Of a DNA stretch of 64,000 nt, positions 40,724 to 48,456 are shown in pieces. Numbering within the stretch: the first letter of the stretch is position 1; each line of letters starts with the position of its first letter. This stretch comes from M3007 sp037445225 (lineage in GTDB: Bacteria; Bacteroidota; Bacteroidia; Chitinophagales; Saprospiraceae), in contig JBBIKW010000006.1 of NCBI GenBank assembly GCA_037445225.1, positions 1-64,000 of the forward strand, read 5' to 3'. The notes beneath the pieces are model-generated. The model was not told where the DNA came from, searched no databases, and saw nothing but the letters and a program-made list of their open reading frames with translations. Position numbers and translations under genes: made by a program.

Positions 40724-41281
40724 ATGCAATTCATGCGGAAGGTAGCTGTTTGGGTCGCGATATCGAGTTGTGTCTGTACCACCCTAAGCGCTCAGGTGCT
40801 TCGGTGTGAGCAGGGAGTAGTAGTTTTTCGCTCCGAAGCGCCCTTAGAGATTATTCAGGCACAGAGCCGTCAGCTGCGCGGTATCATCGATACGGCGACT
40901 CAATCCTTCGCCTGGAGCGTGCGCATCAGCACTTTTGAAGGCTTTAATAGTCCTTTGCAGCGCGAGCACTTTAATGAGGACTATATGGAGTCGGATAAAT
41001 ATCCGGAAGCGACCTTTTCTGGGCGCATCATTGAGCCCGTCCAATGGCAGGCGAACGGCGTGCAAGAGGTGCGCGCAAAGGGCAAGTTGGTTGTCCACGG
41101 GGTAGAGCAAGACCGCATCATCCGCGTGGGTTTGGACCGCCGAGGCGGGCGCGTGCGGGTACAGGCGCAGTTTTCGGTGCTTTTAGCTGACCACCGCATC
41201 GCCATTCCAAGAGCGGTCTTCCAAAAGATTGCTGAAGAGATACAAGTGACGGTAGAGGCTGAACTTAAGTGGTCGAGATGA
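40724..41281 (+). CDS. YceI family protein, copy 2
   Basis: 185 residues (182 if the Met at 40733 is used), with a signal peptide ending LSAQ. It aligns by eye with copy 1 at 27834: FRSEAPLEIIQAQS versus FLSEAPLEKIEAIN, and REHFNEDYMESDKYPEATFSG versus QEHFNENYMESDKFPNATFKG. It should be a periplasmic lipid-binding barrel. Its stop codon overlaps the start of the following histidine kinase gene (ATGA), which implies translational coupling and suggests that YceI feeds a signal to, or is a target of, this two-component system. Confidence 0.9.
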   Translation: MQFMRKVAVWVAISSCVCTTLSAQVLRCEQGVVVFRSEAPLEIIQAQSRQLRGIIDTATQSFAWSVRISTFEGFNSPLQREHFNEDYMESDKYPEATFSGRIIEPVQWQANGVQEVRAKGKLVVHGVEQDRIIRVGLDRRGGRVRVQAQFSVLLADHRIAIPRAVFQKIAEEIQVTVEAELKWSR

Positions 41282-44136
41282 GTGTGCTGTCTTGTCGAAC
41301 ATGGATGATCCTATGGCTGTGGGCGACTTTGCGCCTGAGCGCGCAGATGTCGATTTTTCAGCCGGTTGATTTGCGGGAGGTAGGGCCCTTACACGTTTCG
41401 GCTTTCTGCCAGGATGAGCAAGGATGGCTTTGGGTGGGTGCGCAAGAGGGCCTCTTCCTCTACGATGGGCATTCCTTTCGGAGGGCGAGGCTTCCGAGGG
41501 CTGCCTCTGCCCGGATCACGGCGCTGAGTTGGTGGGATGGCCGGCTTTGGGTGGGCTTTGCTGATGGCACCGTGTTGTATAGCGGCCAAGTGGTGTATTT
41601 CCAAAGAGTATGGGAAGATACCGCTCAGTGGCATGTGCTGTTGCCCGAGGAGGCGCGGCCTCGAAAAGCGATTAGCGGTTTCGCTGCCGGCCCGACAGGA
41701 CAGCTGTGGATAAGCACGGATGGCGAAGGGCTTTACTACTGCGATAGGCAGCAGCCCTACCGGGTGTCCAGGGTAGGCGACAAGCTGCGAAATAGCACCC
41801 TCTCAGCGGTATGCATCGATCTTCGCGAACACCTGTGGGTAGCTACCGATGCCGGACTGTTCTCTGCGCCCGCGTCGACTCCCGAGCAAATGGTATCGAT
41901 CGGCGGCATGCCCGACCTGCTAACAACAGCCCTGACAAAGGACATACAGGGGAATATCTGGATAGGCACTCATGAAAAAGGCATCTGCCGCTACCGCATC
42001 GAGCATCGGCAATTAGAGATCTTGACGCCTAACTGGGCGTATGGACCGGTGACCTGCGTGGTAGTGCTGGGCGCTGAAGAGGCATGGGTAGGTACGGAGG
42101 ACCATGGGCTCGTTCGGGTCGATATCGCTACTGGGACGTGCCAAGCGTTTTCGCCGGGCCACCCCCTTGGGCGCGGGCGCATTCGATCCTTGTTCAAGGA
42201 TCGCGAAGGGCTGCTGTGGGTAGCCTCCGACCGAAGTGGGCTGTGGATGGCCCACGGCCGCATAGGTTTGCTCGAGGCCCCCGTTGCTCAACCCATGGCT
42301 GTGTTGGTCGATGCGCAAGGCCGATTGTGGGTAGGAGGTGCCGAAGGCCTTTTTGTGCGCAAAGGGGGAGTCTTCCGCCCAGTAGCACCCGTTGTTGTCC
42401 GACATGTGACGGCGCTGTGGGCATCGGTCGATACGCCGCTTTTATGGGTAGGCACTTTTGACCGAGGAGTCTTTCTCCTAACGCCGGAAGGACGAGTAGT
42501 ACGGCGCCTTACGCGAGCTCACGGCCTGCCCGACGACAACGTACTCGCTATTGCTGGCGACGACAAGTATACGTGGCTAGCTACTTTTGCCGGAGTAGTG
42601 CGCGTTGATCGAAGAAACCTCGAGTGCAGTATCGTAAAAGGCGTTCGCGCGGGCTACATTTACGCCGTTCTCATCGATCGCCTAAGACGAGTATGGCTGG
42701 GCACACAAGGTGACGGGCTCTTCTGTTTTGACGGCGATACGCTGTATCACTACACGCCGAACCACCATGCCGCATTGCGCACGGTGTATAGTATTGCCGA
42801 AGATCGCTACGGTAATCTCTGGTTCAGCGGCGAACGCGGCACCCTCCTGCGCTTGGCGTCGGATGGGTCTTTTCGAACCCACTCCTCCGGAGGGATTCAT
42901 AATGCCGCCGCTCTAATAATAGCCTTGAAAGCTAACGCCGATGGCCTGCTCGTGGTCGGTCGCGATGACGGATTCTATTGGCTTTCCCCGCAACCGCAAG
43001 GGACAGCAACATGCCCCATAACCATCGATTTACCGCCTATGAGCGTAGGGCTCAACGCTGCCTGTACCGATCGAAAGGGGCATGTCTGGATAGGCACGAC
43101 ACGAGGCATTTGGCGCATTGCTGCCTTGGGAGAGGCCACGACGTCTGCGCCCATCCCCGTTATCACTTCCTGTGTATCGCTCGCCCAAAATAAGATGCTA
43201 TCGACTTCCCAGCTGTCTTATGGTGACAATTATTTAGAGTTTACTTTCGACGCCATCTGGTATACCCAACACCGCGGCCTTTCTTTTCGCTATCGCTTGG
43301 AGGGCATCGATTTAGACTGGAAGCTGAGCCAAGACCACCAAGCGCACTATTCCCGCCTGCCGCCCGGCCACTATACCTTTCGCATACAGGCCAGCCGGTG
43401 CGGCTCTTTTGAGCACGCCGCGGAGGCGCGCTGGTCTTTTTCCATCGCTCCTCCGTTTTGGCGGCGTTGGTGGTTTCAAGGGCTTGCAGGACTATTGGCG
43501 ATAGGGGCCCTCTACAGCTGGATACGTTGGCGCGAACAGCGCTTAAAGCGCGAAGCCCACCAGCGCCGACAGCTGGCCGAAGCACAGTTAGAAGCGCTCC
43601 GAGCCCAAATAAACCCTCATTTCTTGTTCAATAGCTTCAGCACCTTAAGCGCTATCATTGAGGAAAATGCCTCGATGGCGGTAGAATACGTGCATCGTCT
43701 GACCGAATTTTACCGCAACCTGCTGGCTACGCAGACACGCGACTATGTCAGCCTCCAAGAAGAGCGCGAGCACGTACAACACTACGCCTTCTTGTTGTCG
43801 CTGCGCTATGGCAAAGGGTTTCTCTTGGAAGACCGCATAGGGCATCTGTCAGGCTTAGTTCCGCCTTTTTCGCTCCAAATCCTGGTGGAGAATGCTGTCA
43901 AGCACAATGTCGTGTCGGTGAACCGGCCATTGAAAGTAGAGCTCTTTGTCACTGAAGACGGTTATATCGCGGTGCGCAACAACTTACAACGTCGGGTGGC
44001 CGCTGCTCCGGGCATCCGGCTAGGCTTGCAGAACCTTATTCGACGCTTTCGCCTTTTGGGTCAACCTCCTGTGATCGTAGAGGAGACGGAGCGATATTTT
44101 ACCGTTCGAATACCGCTAAAATCCACACACCTTTGA
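41278..44136 (+). CDS. Sensor histidine kinase with beta-propeller sensor (LytS type)
   Basis: 952 residues from the ATG in the ATGA overlap with YceI. A signal peptide precedes about fourteen two-component-regulator propeller repeats (WVGAQEGLFLYDG, LWVATDAGLFSAP, IWIGTHEKGICRY, VWLGTQGDGLFCF), about residues 25-640. A Y_Y_Y domain follows (YTQHRGLSFRYRLEGIDLDW). One transmembrane helix is at about 730-750 and a coiled coil after it. The His_kinase domain has INPHFLFNSFSTLSAII with the phospho-His near residue 780, and the N-box LQILVENAVKHN. The gene is followed 5 nt later by its LytTR regulator. The periplasmic propeller probably senses a ligand or envelope state. Confidence 0.92.
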   Translation: MSVLSCRTWMILWLWATLRLSAQMSIFQPVDLREVGPLHVSAFCQDEQGWLWVGAQEGLFLYDGHSFRRARLPRAASARITALSWWDGRLWVGFADGTVLYSGQVVYFQRVWEDTAQWHVLLPEEARPRKAISGFAAGPTGQLWISTDGEGLYYCDRQQPYRVSRVGDKLRNSTLSAVCIDLREHLWVATDAGLFSAPASTPEQMVSIGGMPDLLTTALTKDIQGNIWIGTHEKGICRYRIEHRQLEILTPNWAYGPVTCVVVLGAEEAWVGTEDHGLVRVDIATGTCQAFSPGHPLGRGRIRSLFKDREGLLWVASDRSGLWMAHGRIGLLEAPVAQPMAVLVDAQGRLWVGGAEGLFVRKGGVFRPVAPVVVRHVTALWASVDTPLLWVGTFDRGVFLLTPEGRVVRRLTRAHGLPDDNVLAIAGDDKYTWLATFAGVVRVDRRNLECSIVKGVRAGYIYAVLIDRLRRVWLGTQGDGLFCFDGDTLYHYTPNHHAALRTVYSIAEDRYGNLWFSGERGTLLRLASDGSFRTHSSGGIHNAAALIIALKANADGLLVVGRDDGFYWLSPQPQGTATCPITIDLPPMSVGLNAACTDRKGHVWIGTTRGIWRIAALGEATTSAPIPVITSCVSLAQNKMLSTSQLSYGDNYLEFTFDAIWYTQHRGLSFRYRLEGIDLDWKLSQDHQAHYSRLPPGHYTFRIQASRCGSFEHAAEARWSFSIAPPFWRRWWFQGLAGLLAIGALYSWIRWREQRLKREAHQRRQLAEAQLEALRAQINPHFLFNSFSTLSAIIEENASMAVEYVHRLTEFYRNLLATQTRDYVSLQEEREHVQHYAFLLSLRYGKGFLLEDRIGHLSGLVPPFSLQILVENAVKHNVVSVNRPLKVELFVTEDGYIAVRNNLQRRVAAAPGIRLGLQNLIRRFRLLGQPPVIVEETERYFTVRIPLKSTHL

Positions 44137-44141
44137 GGCTT

Positions 44142-44897
44142 ATGCGCGTGCTCATCGTGGAAGACGAACCGCTCTCTGCCCAGCGCTTGGAGAGCATGCT
44201 CTTAGACGCCGCACCAGGTGCTGTCGTCGTTGAGCGTTTGGACAGCGTAGAGGCCACTACCTTGTGGCTGAAGACACACCCGCATCCCGACCTTATTTTG
44301 TTGGATATTCACTTAGCCGACGGTTCCGGCTTCGAAATTTTCGAGCACGTTACGCCGGCTTGCCCCGTAGTATTTACTACGGCCTACGACGAGTATGCTT
44401 TGAAGGCGTTTCGAGTGCATGCGGTCGATTACCTGCTCAAGCCCATTCAGCCAGCGGCTCTTGCTGAAGCCATAGCGCGCAGTCGAGAACGCTTGGGCAA
44501 TTACAGCGCCCTGCTTCAATGGATGCAGCGACAGCCCAACAGAGCGCATTTGCGCCGAATGCTTATTCGCATAGGCCAGACACTCAAATTGATAGACGTT
44601 GAGGATGCCGCATACTTTTTTACCCAAAACAAGATCACCTTTGTTGTGGTGCGTACCACCGGGAAGCGATGGCCCATCGACTATCCCTTAGAGCGGCTGG
44701 AACAGGTGCTGGACCCAAAGCAATTTTTTCGCATCAATCGCCAGTTCATCATCCACATCGCATCAATTCGAGAGATGCACACCTATTCTAAGAGCCGCGT
44801 AAAGGTGCTCTTAGACCCGCCGGCCTCTCAAGATACTATTGTGAGTGTGGAGCGTTCGGCGGCCTTTAAAAGATGGCTGACGGGTGCCGACGTTTAG
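44142..44897 (+). CDS. LytTR-family response regulator
   Basis: 251 residues from ATG 44142 (a TTG three codons upstream overlaps the kinase stop). A CheY-like receiver has acidic pocket VEDEPLS, phosphorylation Asp in LILLDIHLADGSGFE (about residue 55), TTAYDEYALKAF and the Lys in YLLKPIQ. The LytTR DNA-binding domain (about 145-245) has IKVE-like strands, ITFVVVRTTGKRWPIDYPLERL and FFRINRQFIIHIASI. It is the cognate partner of the kinase upstream. Target promoters may include the operon's own YceI gene, but no binding repeat was recognised. Confidence 0.93.
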   Translation: MRVLIVEDEPLSAQRLESMLLDAAPGAVVVERLDSVEATTLWLKTHPHPDLILLDIHLADGSGFEIFEHVTPACPVVFTTAYDEYALKAFRVHAVDYLLKPIQPAALAEAIARSRERLGNYSALLQWMQRQPNRAHLRRMLIRIGQTLKLIDVEDAAYFFTQNKITFVVVRTTGKRWPIDYPLERLEQVLDPKQFFRINRQFIIHIASIREMHTYSKSRVKVLLDPPASQDTIVSVERSAAFKRWLTGADV

Positions 44898-44919
44898 GTC
44901 GAGCACCCTTCAGCAAGGG

Positions 44920-47139
44920 CTAACGGCGCCCGCGGTGGTTCCCTCCGCTGCGGGAAGGATTTCCACCGCCGCGATACCCTCCTCCGCCACCAGAGCGCTC
45001 GGGTACGCCGGCCGGCCGCGGCTGCAGCGCTTTCACGGAAAGGCGCAACTTGCCGGTCTTCGCGTCAGTCTCGATGAGCTTCACCGTCACCCGGTCGCCC
45101 ACCTTGTACAGGTCGGCCACATTAGGCACGCGATGGTAGCTCATCTCGGAGACATGGAGCAGTCCGCTTTTGCCGCGGAACTTCACAAAAACCCCGTACT
45201 CTTCGACGCGTTCTACTACGCCTTCGTACACTTCGCCGATCTCAGGCACGAAGACGATGTCCATGATTTTTTCGTAAGCCATATCGAGGGCTTCCTTGTT
45301 GGGCCCGAAGATGGAGACGATACCGCCTACTTCGTCTTCGTCGATGGAGATAGTGGTGCCGCTTTGGCGTTGGATATCCTGAATGACCTTGCCGCCTGGG
45401 CCAATGACTGCGCCGATATAGTCGCGGTCGATGCGGAACTCGATCATGCGCGGGGCATGGGGCTTGAGGTCAGGGCGCGGCTCGGAGATGACCTTAGCCA
45501 TCTCTCTGAGGATGTGGAGGCGGCCTTCGCGCGCTTGCAGCAGCGCTTTCTCGAGCAACTCATAGGGCATGCCATCGATCTTGATGTCCATCTGCGTGCC
45601 CGTAATGCCTTTCTCTGTGCCCGTAACCTTGAAGTCCATGTCGCCCAGAGCATCCTCGTCGCCCAAGATGTCGGACAGGATGCAGTAGCGCCCTTGATCG
45701 TCGGCAATGCAGCCCATGGCGATGCCGGCCACGGCAGCGCGGATGGGCACGCCACCGTCCATGAGCGCCAAGGAGCTGGCGCATACCGTAGCCATAGAAG
45801 AAGAGCCGTTCGACTCCAAAATGTCCGATACCAGGCGAACGGTGTAGGGATAGTTGGGCGGCATCACTTTGCGGATAGAGCGCCCGGCCAAGTTGGCATG
45901 GCCGATCTCGCGCCGCCCTGGCCCGCGCAGCGGTTTGACCTCGCCCGTAGAGAAGGGAGGGAAGTTGTAGTGCAAAATGAAGTTATCGTCGTGCGGATCC
46001 AGGGCGTTGTCGATGAGCGCTTGGTCTTCTTTCGTGCCCAAAGTGAGGGATGTAAGCGACTGCGTTTCGCCGCGGGTGAAGATGGCCGAGCCATGGGCGC
46101 TGGGCAAGTAGTCGATTTCGCACCAGATGGGGCGTATTTCGTCGCTCTTGCGGCCATCGAGGCGGATACCTTCGCTGAGGATGACGTCTCGGATAACCTG
46201 CTTTTTCAACTTCTCGAAGTACTTAACGGCTAAAGTGCCCCACTCGGCGACGAACTCTTCGCCGAATTCCTCTTGTAGGCGCTGTAAGAGGCTTTCTTGC
46301 AATTCCTCCGAGCGCGTTTTGCGCGTAGTCTTGTCGCTAGCGCTCCGGGCTAAGACATAGAGGGGCTCTTTGCAGTGTTTTTCCACCAGCGTCTTGAGGT
46401 CGTCATTTTCTACCACCTCGGGTAGAGGACGCTTATTGAGGGCTTTTTCGCCAACCATTTGGGCCAAGCGCTCCTGGGCCTCTATTTGGACGCGGATGGC
46501 TTCGTGCGCAACTTTGAGGGCCTCGACGAGTTCATGCTCTTGACACTCGTCGGCTTCCCCTTCCACCATAATGATGTCGCGCTTAGTGGCGGCTACGATG
46601 AAGTCCATATCAGCCCGCTCCAATTCCTGGCGGTTCGGATTGATGACCAAGCGGCCATCGATGCGCGCCACGCGCACCTCCGAGAACAGTGCCTCGATGG
46701 GAATGTCGCTCACAGCGATAGCGGTGGAACAAGCCAATCCGGCTAATGCATCGGGCATGACGTCCTTGTCGGCCGAGATGAGGTTGATGATCACCTGCGT
46801 TTCATTCATGTACCCTTCCGGAAACAAAGGGCGTACGGCGCGGTCAACTAAGCGACTGATGAGCACTTCGTAGTCCGACAGGCGCGCTTCGCGGCGAAAG
46901 AAGTTTCCTGGAATACGCCCCGCCGCTGCAAACTTTTCTTGGTAATCAACGGAGAGCGGAAAGAAAGGCTGGTCGGGCTTGGGCTGGCGCGCGCTGACAA
47001 CGGTGCACAGCAGCATGGTGTTGCCCATGCGCACCAGCGCACTTCCGTCGGCCTGTGTGGCCAGCTTTCCCGTCTCCAGCGCCACTTCTCGTCCGTCCGG
47101 CAGCAAGAAGGTGGTGCAAAGAGGAGTCTGTTTACCCAT
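44920..47139 (-). CDS. pnp: Polyribonucleotide nucleotidyltransferase
   Basis: 739 residues from ATG 47139 (MGKQTPLCTTFLLPDGREV). A trimeric phosphorolytic 3'-5' exoribonuclease of mRNA decay. Two RNase PH domains are seen (GSALVRMGNTMLLCTVVSA; HGSAIFTRGETQSLTSLTLG), then a KH domain (YIGAVIGPGGKVIQDIQRQS) and an S1 domain (YEGVVERVEEYGVFVKF). The tail is Gly/Arg-rich (GGGGYRGGGN) and may add RNA binding. It lies downstream of rpsO on the same strand, the conserved rpsO-pnp order, with a hairpin-rich 344-nt space that may be a control site. Confidence 0.96.
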   Translation of the reverse strand: MGKQTPLCTTFLLPDGREVALETGKLATQADGSALVRMGNTMLLCTVVSARQPKPDQPFFPLSVDYQEKFAAAGRIPGNFFRREARLSDYEVLISRLVDRAVRPLFPEGYMNETQVIINLISADKDVMPDALAGLACSTAIAVSDIPIEALFSEVRVARIDGRLVINPNRQELERADMDFIVAATKRDIIMVEGEADECQEHELVEALKVAHEAIRVQIEAQERLAQMVGEKALNKRPLPEVVENDDLKTLVEKHCKEPLYVLARSASDKTTRKTRSEELQESLLQRLQEEFGEEFVAEWGTLAVKYFEKLKKQVIRDVILSEGIRLDGRKSDEIRPIWCEIDYLPSAHGSAIFTRGETQSLTSLTLGTKEDQALIDNALDPHDDNFILHYNFPPFSTGEVKPLRGPGRREIGHANLAGRSIRKVMPPNYPYTVRLVSDILESNGSSSMATVCASSLALMDGGVPIRAAVAGIAMGCIADDQGRYCILSDILGDEDALGDMDFKVTGTEKGITGTQMDIKIDGMPYELLEKALLQAREGRLHILREMAKVISEPRPDLKPHAPRMIEFRIDRDYIGAVIGPGGKVIQDIQRQSGTTISIDEDEVGGIVSIFGPNKEALDMAYEKIMDIVFVPEIGEVYEGVVERVEEYGVFVKFRGKSGLLHVSEMSYHRVPNVADLYKVGDRVTVKLIETDAKTGKLRLSVKALQPRPAGVPERSGGGGGYRGGGNPSRSGGNHRGRR

Positions 47140-47417
47140 AAAAAAAGAACTTAAGGCACCCCGCAAGACCAGTCATACGAAACGGCTGCTGGGAGACGCC
47201 TCAACGGCAAAAGGCTCGGGAAAGCACACAAAGATGTAGGGGACGGAACTCCTGGTTTTGGGGAGGGTTTCTTTAAGGATATGAGGATCCAACCTACGTC
47301 TTTGTGTGGGGGAATTGTCCCCATTTTCGTGCGAACCTATCTTGCCAAAGGCAGGTCTTCCCAGACACACCACTGCCGACAGGTCTTCGGCGTGCAGGTG
47401 AACAAATAGGACACACA

Positions 47418-47454
47418 TTATCGGTATAGGAGCACTTTACACCGATAACGTGCT
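47418..47454 (-). promoter_or_regulatory. Overlapping hairpins in the rpsO-pnp spacer
   Basis: TTATCGGT (47418-47425) pairs with ACCGATAA (47441-47448). AGCAC (47431-47435) pairs with GTGCT (47450-47454), overlapping the first stem, so the two are mutually exclusive. No T-run follows. They could be a processing site or a switch between S15 and Pnp. The rest of 47140-47483 shows no gene. Confidence 0.4.
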
Positions 47455-47483
47455 GATGGTTAGCAACTTGGTTGCTCGATTGC

Positions 47484-47759
47484 TTATTTGCGCAATCCTA
47501 ACTTCTCAATGAGCGCGCGATATTTAAAAATATCTTTCTTGGCATAATAGCTCAACAGCCGCTTGCGCTGCCCCACTTTGGTCAACAGCGCTCGGCGGGT
47601 AGAGTGGTCTTTTTTGTGCGCCCGCAAATGCGCCGATAGGCTCTCAATCTGGTAGGTAAGTAAGGCTACTTGCACCTCTACGTCACCCGTGTCTTTTTCG
47701 TCTTTGCCGTACTCGCGGACGATTTTAGCGACTTTTTCCTTGGAATAGTAAACTGCCAT
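47484..47759 (-). CDS. rpsO: 30S ribosomal protein S15
   Basis: 91 residues. A small-subunit protein binding the 16S rRNA central domain. The family signature is intact: TGDVEVQVALLTYQIESLSAHL, then HKKDHSTRRALLTKVGQRKRLLSYYAKKD. Length matches the bacterial norm. A consensus -7 box lies about 98 nt upstream. Confidence 0.97.
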   Translation of the reverse strand: MAVYYSKEKVAKIVREYGKDEKDTGDVEVQVALLTYQIESLSAHLRAHKKDHSTRRALLTKVGQRKRLLSYYAKKDIFKYRALIEKLGLRK

Positions 47760-47856
47760 TGTTTAACTGCACGATGTATGCGTGAATACTGCGCTAAAAG
47801 TGGATTTCTTCGGGACAAACGGCAGCCGATTGCCTATCCATCCATTTTTAGCGCTG

Positions 47857-47864
47857 CAAAGGTA
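47857..47864 (-). promoter_or_regulatory. -7 box for rpsO(-pnp)
   Basis: TACCTTTG on the minus strand, exact consensus, 98 nt before ATG 47759. Confidence 0.6.
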
Positions 47865-47993
47865 CACTATTCTCCTCGGTAATATCAAAGAGAAAAGGTC
47901 AAAAGTTTGGGAACCCAGCGAGGTTTCTCGGCCTTTCCAAGCCTAATTTTATCGGACAACATCGAAAAGCGCCGTCAAGAGGAGTGCCACCGT

Positions 47994-48018
47994 GCTGTCA
48001 GTTGCTGACAGCCTGTCA
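47994..48018 (+). promoter_or_regulatory. Inverted repeat upstream of groESL
   Basis: GCTGTCAG-TTG-CTGACAGC is a perfect 8-bp inverted repeat at 47994-48012, followed by a third TGTCA at 48014-48018. It lies about 140 nt before groES. CIRCE (TTAGCACTC...GAGTGCTAA) is absent. The TGTCA core is shared with the htpG upstream region. No exact -7 box was found for groES. Confidence 0.45.
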
Positions 48019-48151
48019 ACGATTGCCGCAGGACAGCTGTAAAAATGGCAGAAATTTTTACCTGGCATGAAGTGTGATAATGCGCTGGTGCCGAAATAAA
48101 GTTTTGTTGTTACCCTTCATCTTTAACTCTAAAAAGTAAAAACGCAGTTAT

Positions 48152-48415
48152 ATGAGACCAATTGCAGATCGCGTGATTATCAAGCCTGCGCCCGCCGAAG
48201 ACAAGACGAAGGGCGGTATCATTATCCCCGACACGGCAAAGGAAAAGCCTCAGCGCGGAGAGGTTATCGCCGTTGGCCCGGGTAAAGACGGCAATTTGAT
48301 GACGGTTCAAGTAGGTGACATCGTGCTCTACGGGAAGTATTCTGGCCAAGAGATTCACTACGAAGGTGAAGACTATCTAGTCATGCGCGAAGAAGACATT
48401 CTGTGTATCCTGTAA
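48152..48415 (+). CDS. groES: Co-chaperonin GroES
   Basis: 87 residues. It forms the heptameric lid of the GroEL folding chamber. It has the signature MRPIADRVIIKPAPAEDKTK, the mobile loop KGGIIIPDTAKEKPQRGEV and the roof and base strand VGDIVLYGKYSG. It is first gene of the groES-groEL operon (41-nt gap). No Shine-Dalgarno sequence precedes its ATG. Confidence 0.97.
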   Translation: MRPIADRVIIKPAPAEDKTKGGIIIPDTAKEKPQRGEVIAVGPGKDGNLMTVQVGDIVLYGKYSGQEIHYEGEDYLVMREEDILCIL

Positions 48416-48456
48416 CCATTTTTCTCTTAACATCTAAATCTTTTCGGTAAAGCGAT

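Noticed and set aside
44884..46233. 449-codon open frame opposite pnp
   Set aside because: Antisense shadow of pnp; no family resemblance, low-complexity composition.
47220..47240. TACATCTTTG as -7 box for pnp
   Set aside because: Spacing between TA and TTTG is four bases instead of two; pnp may be expressed from the rpsO promoter.
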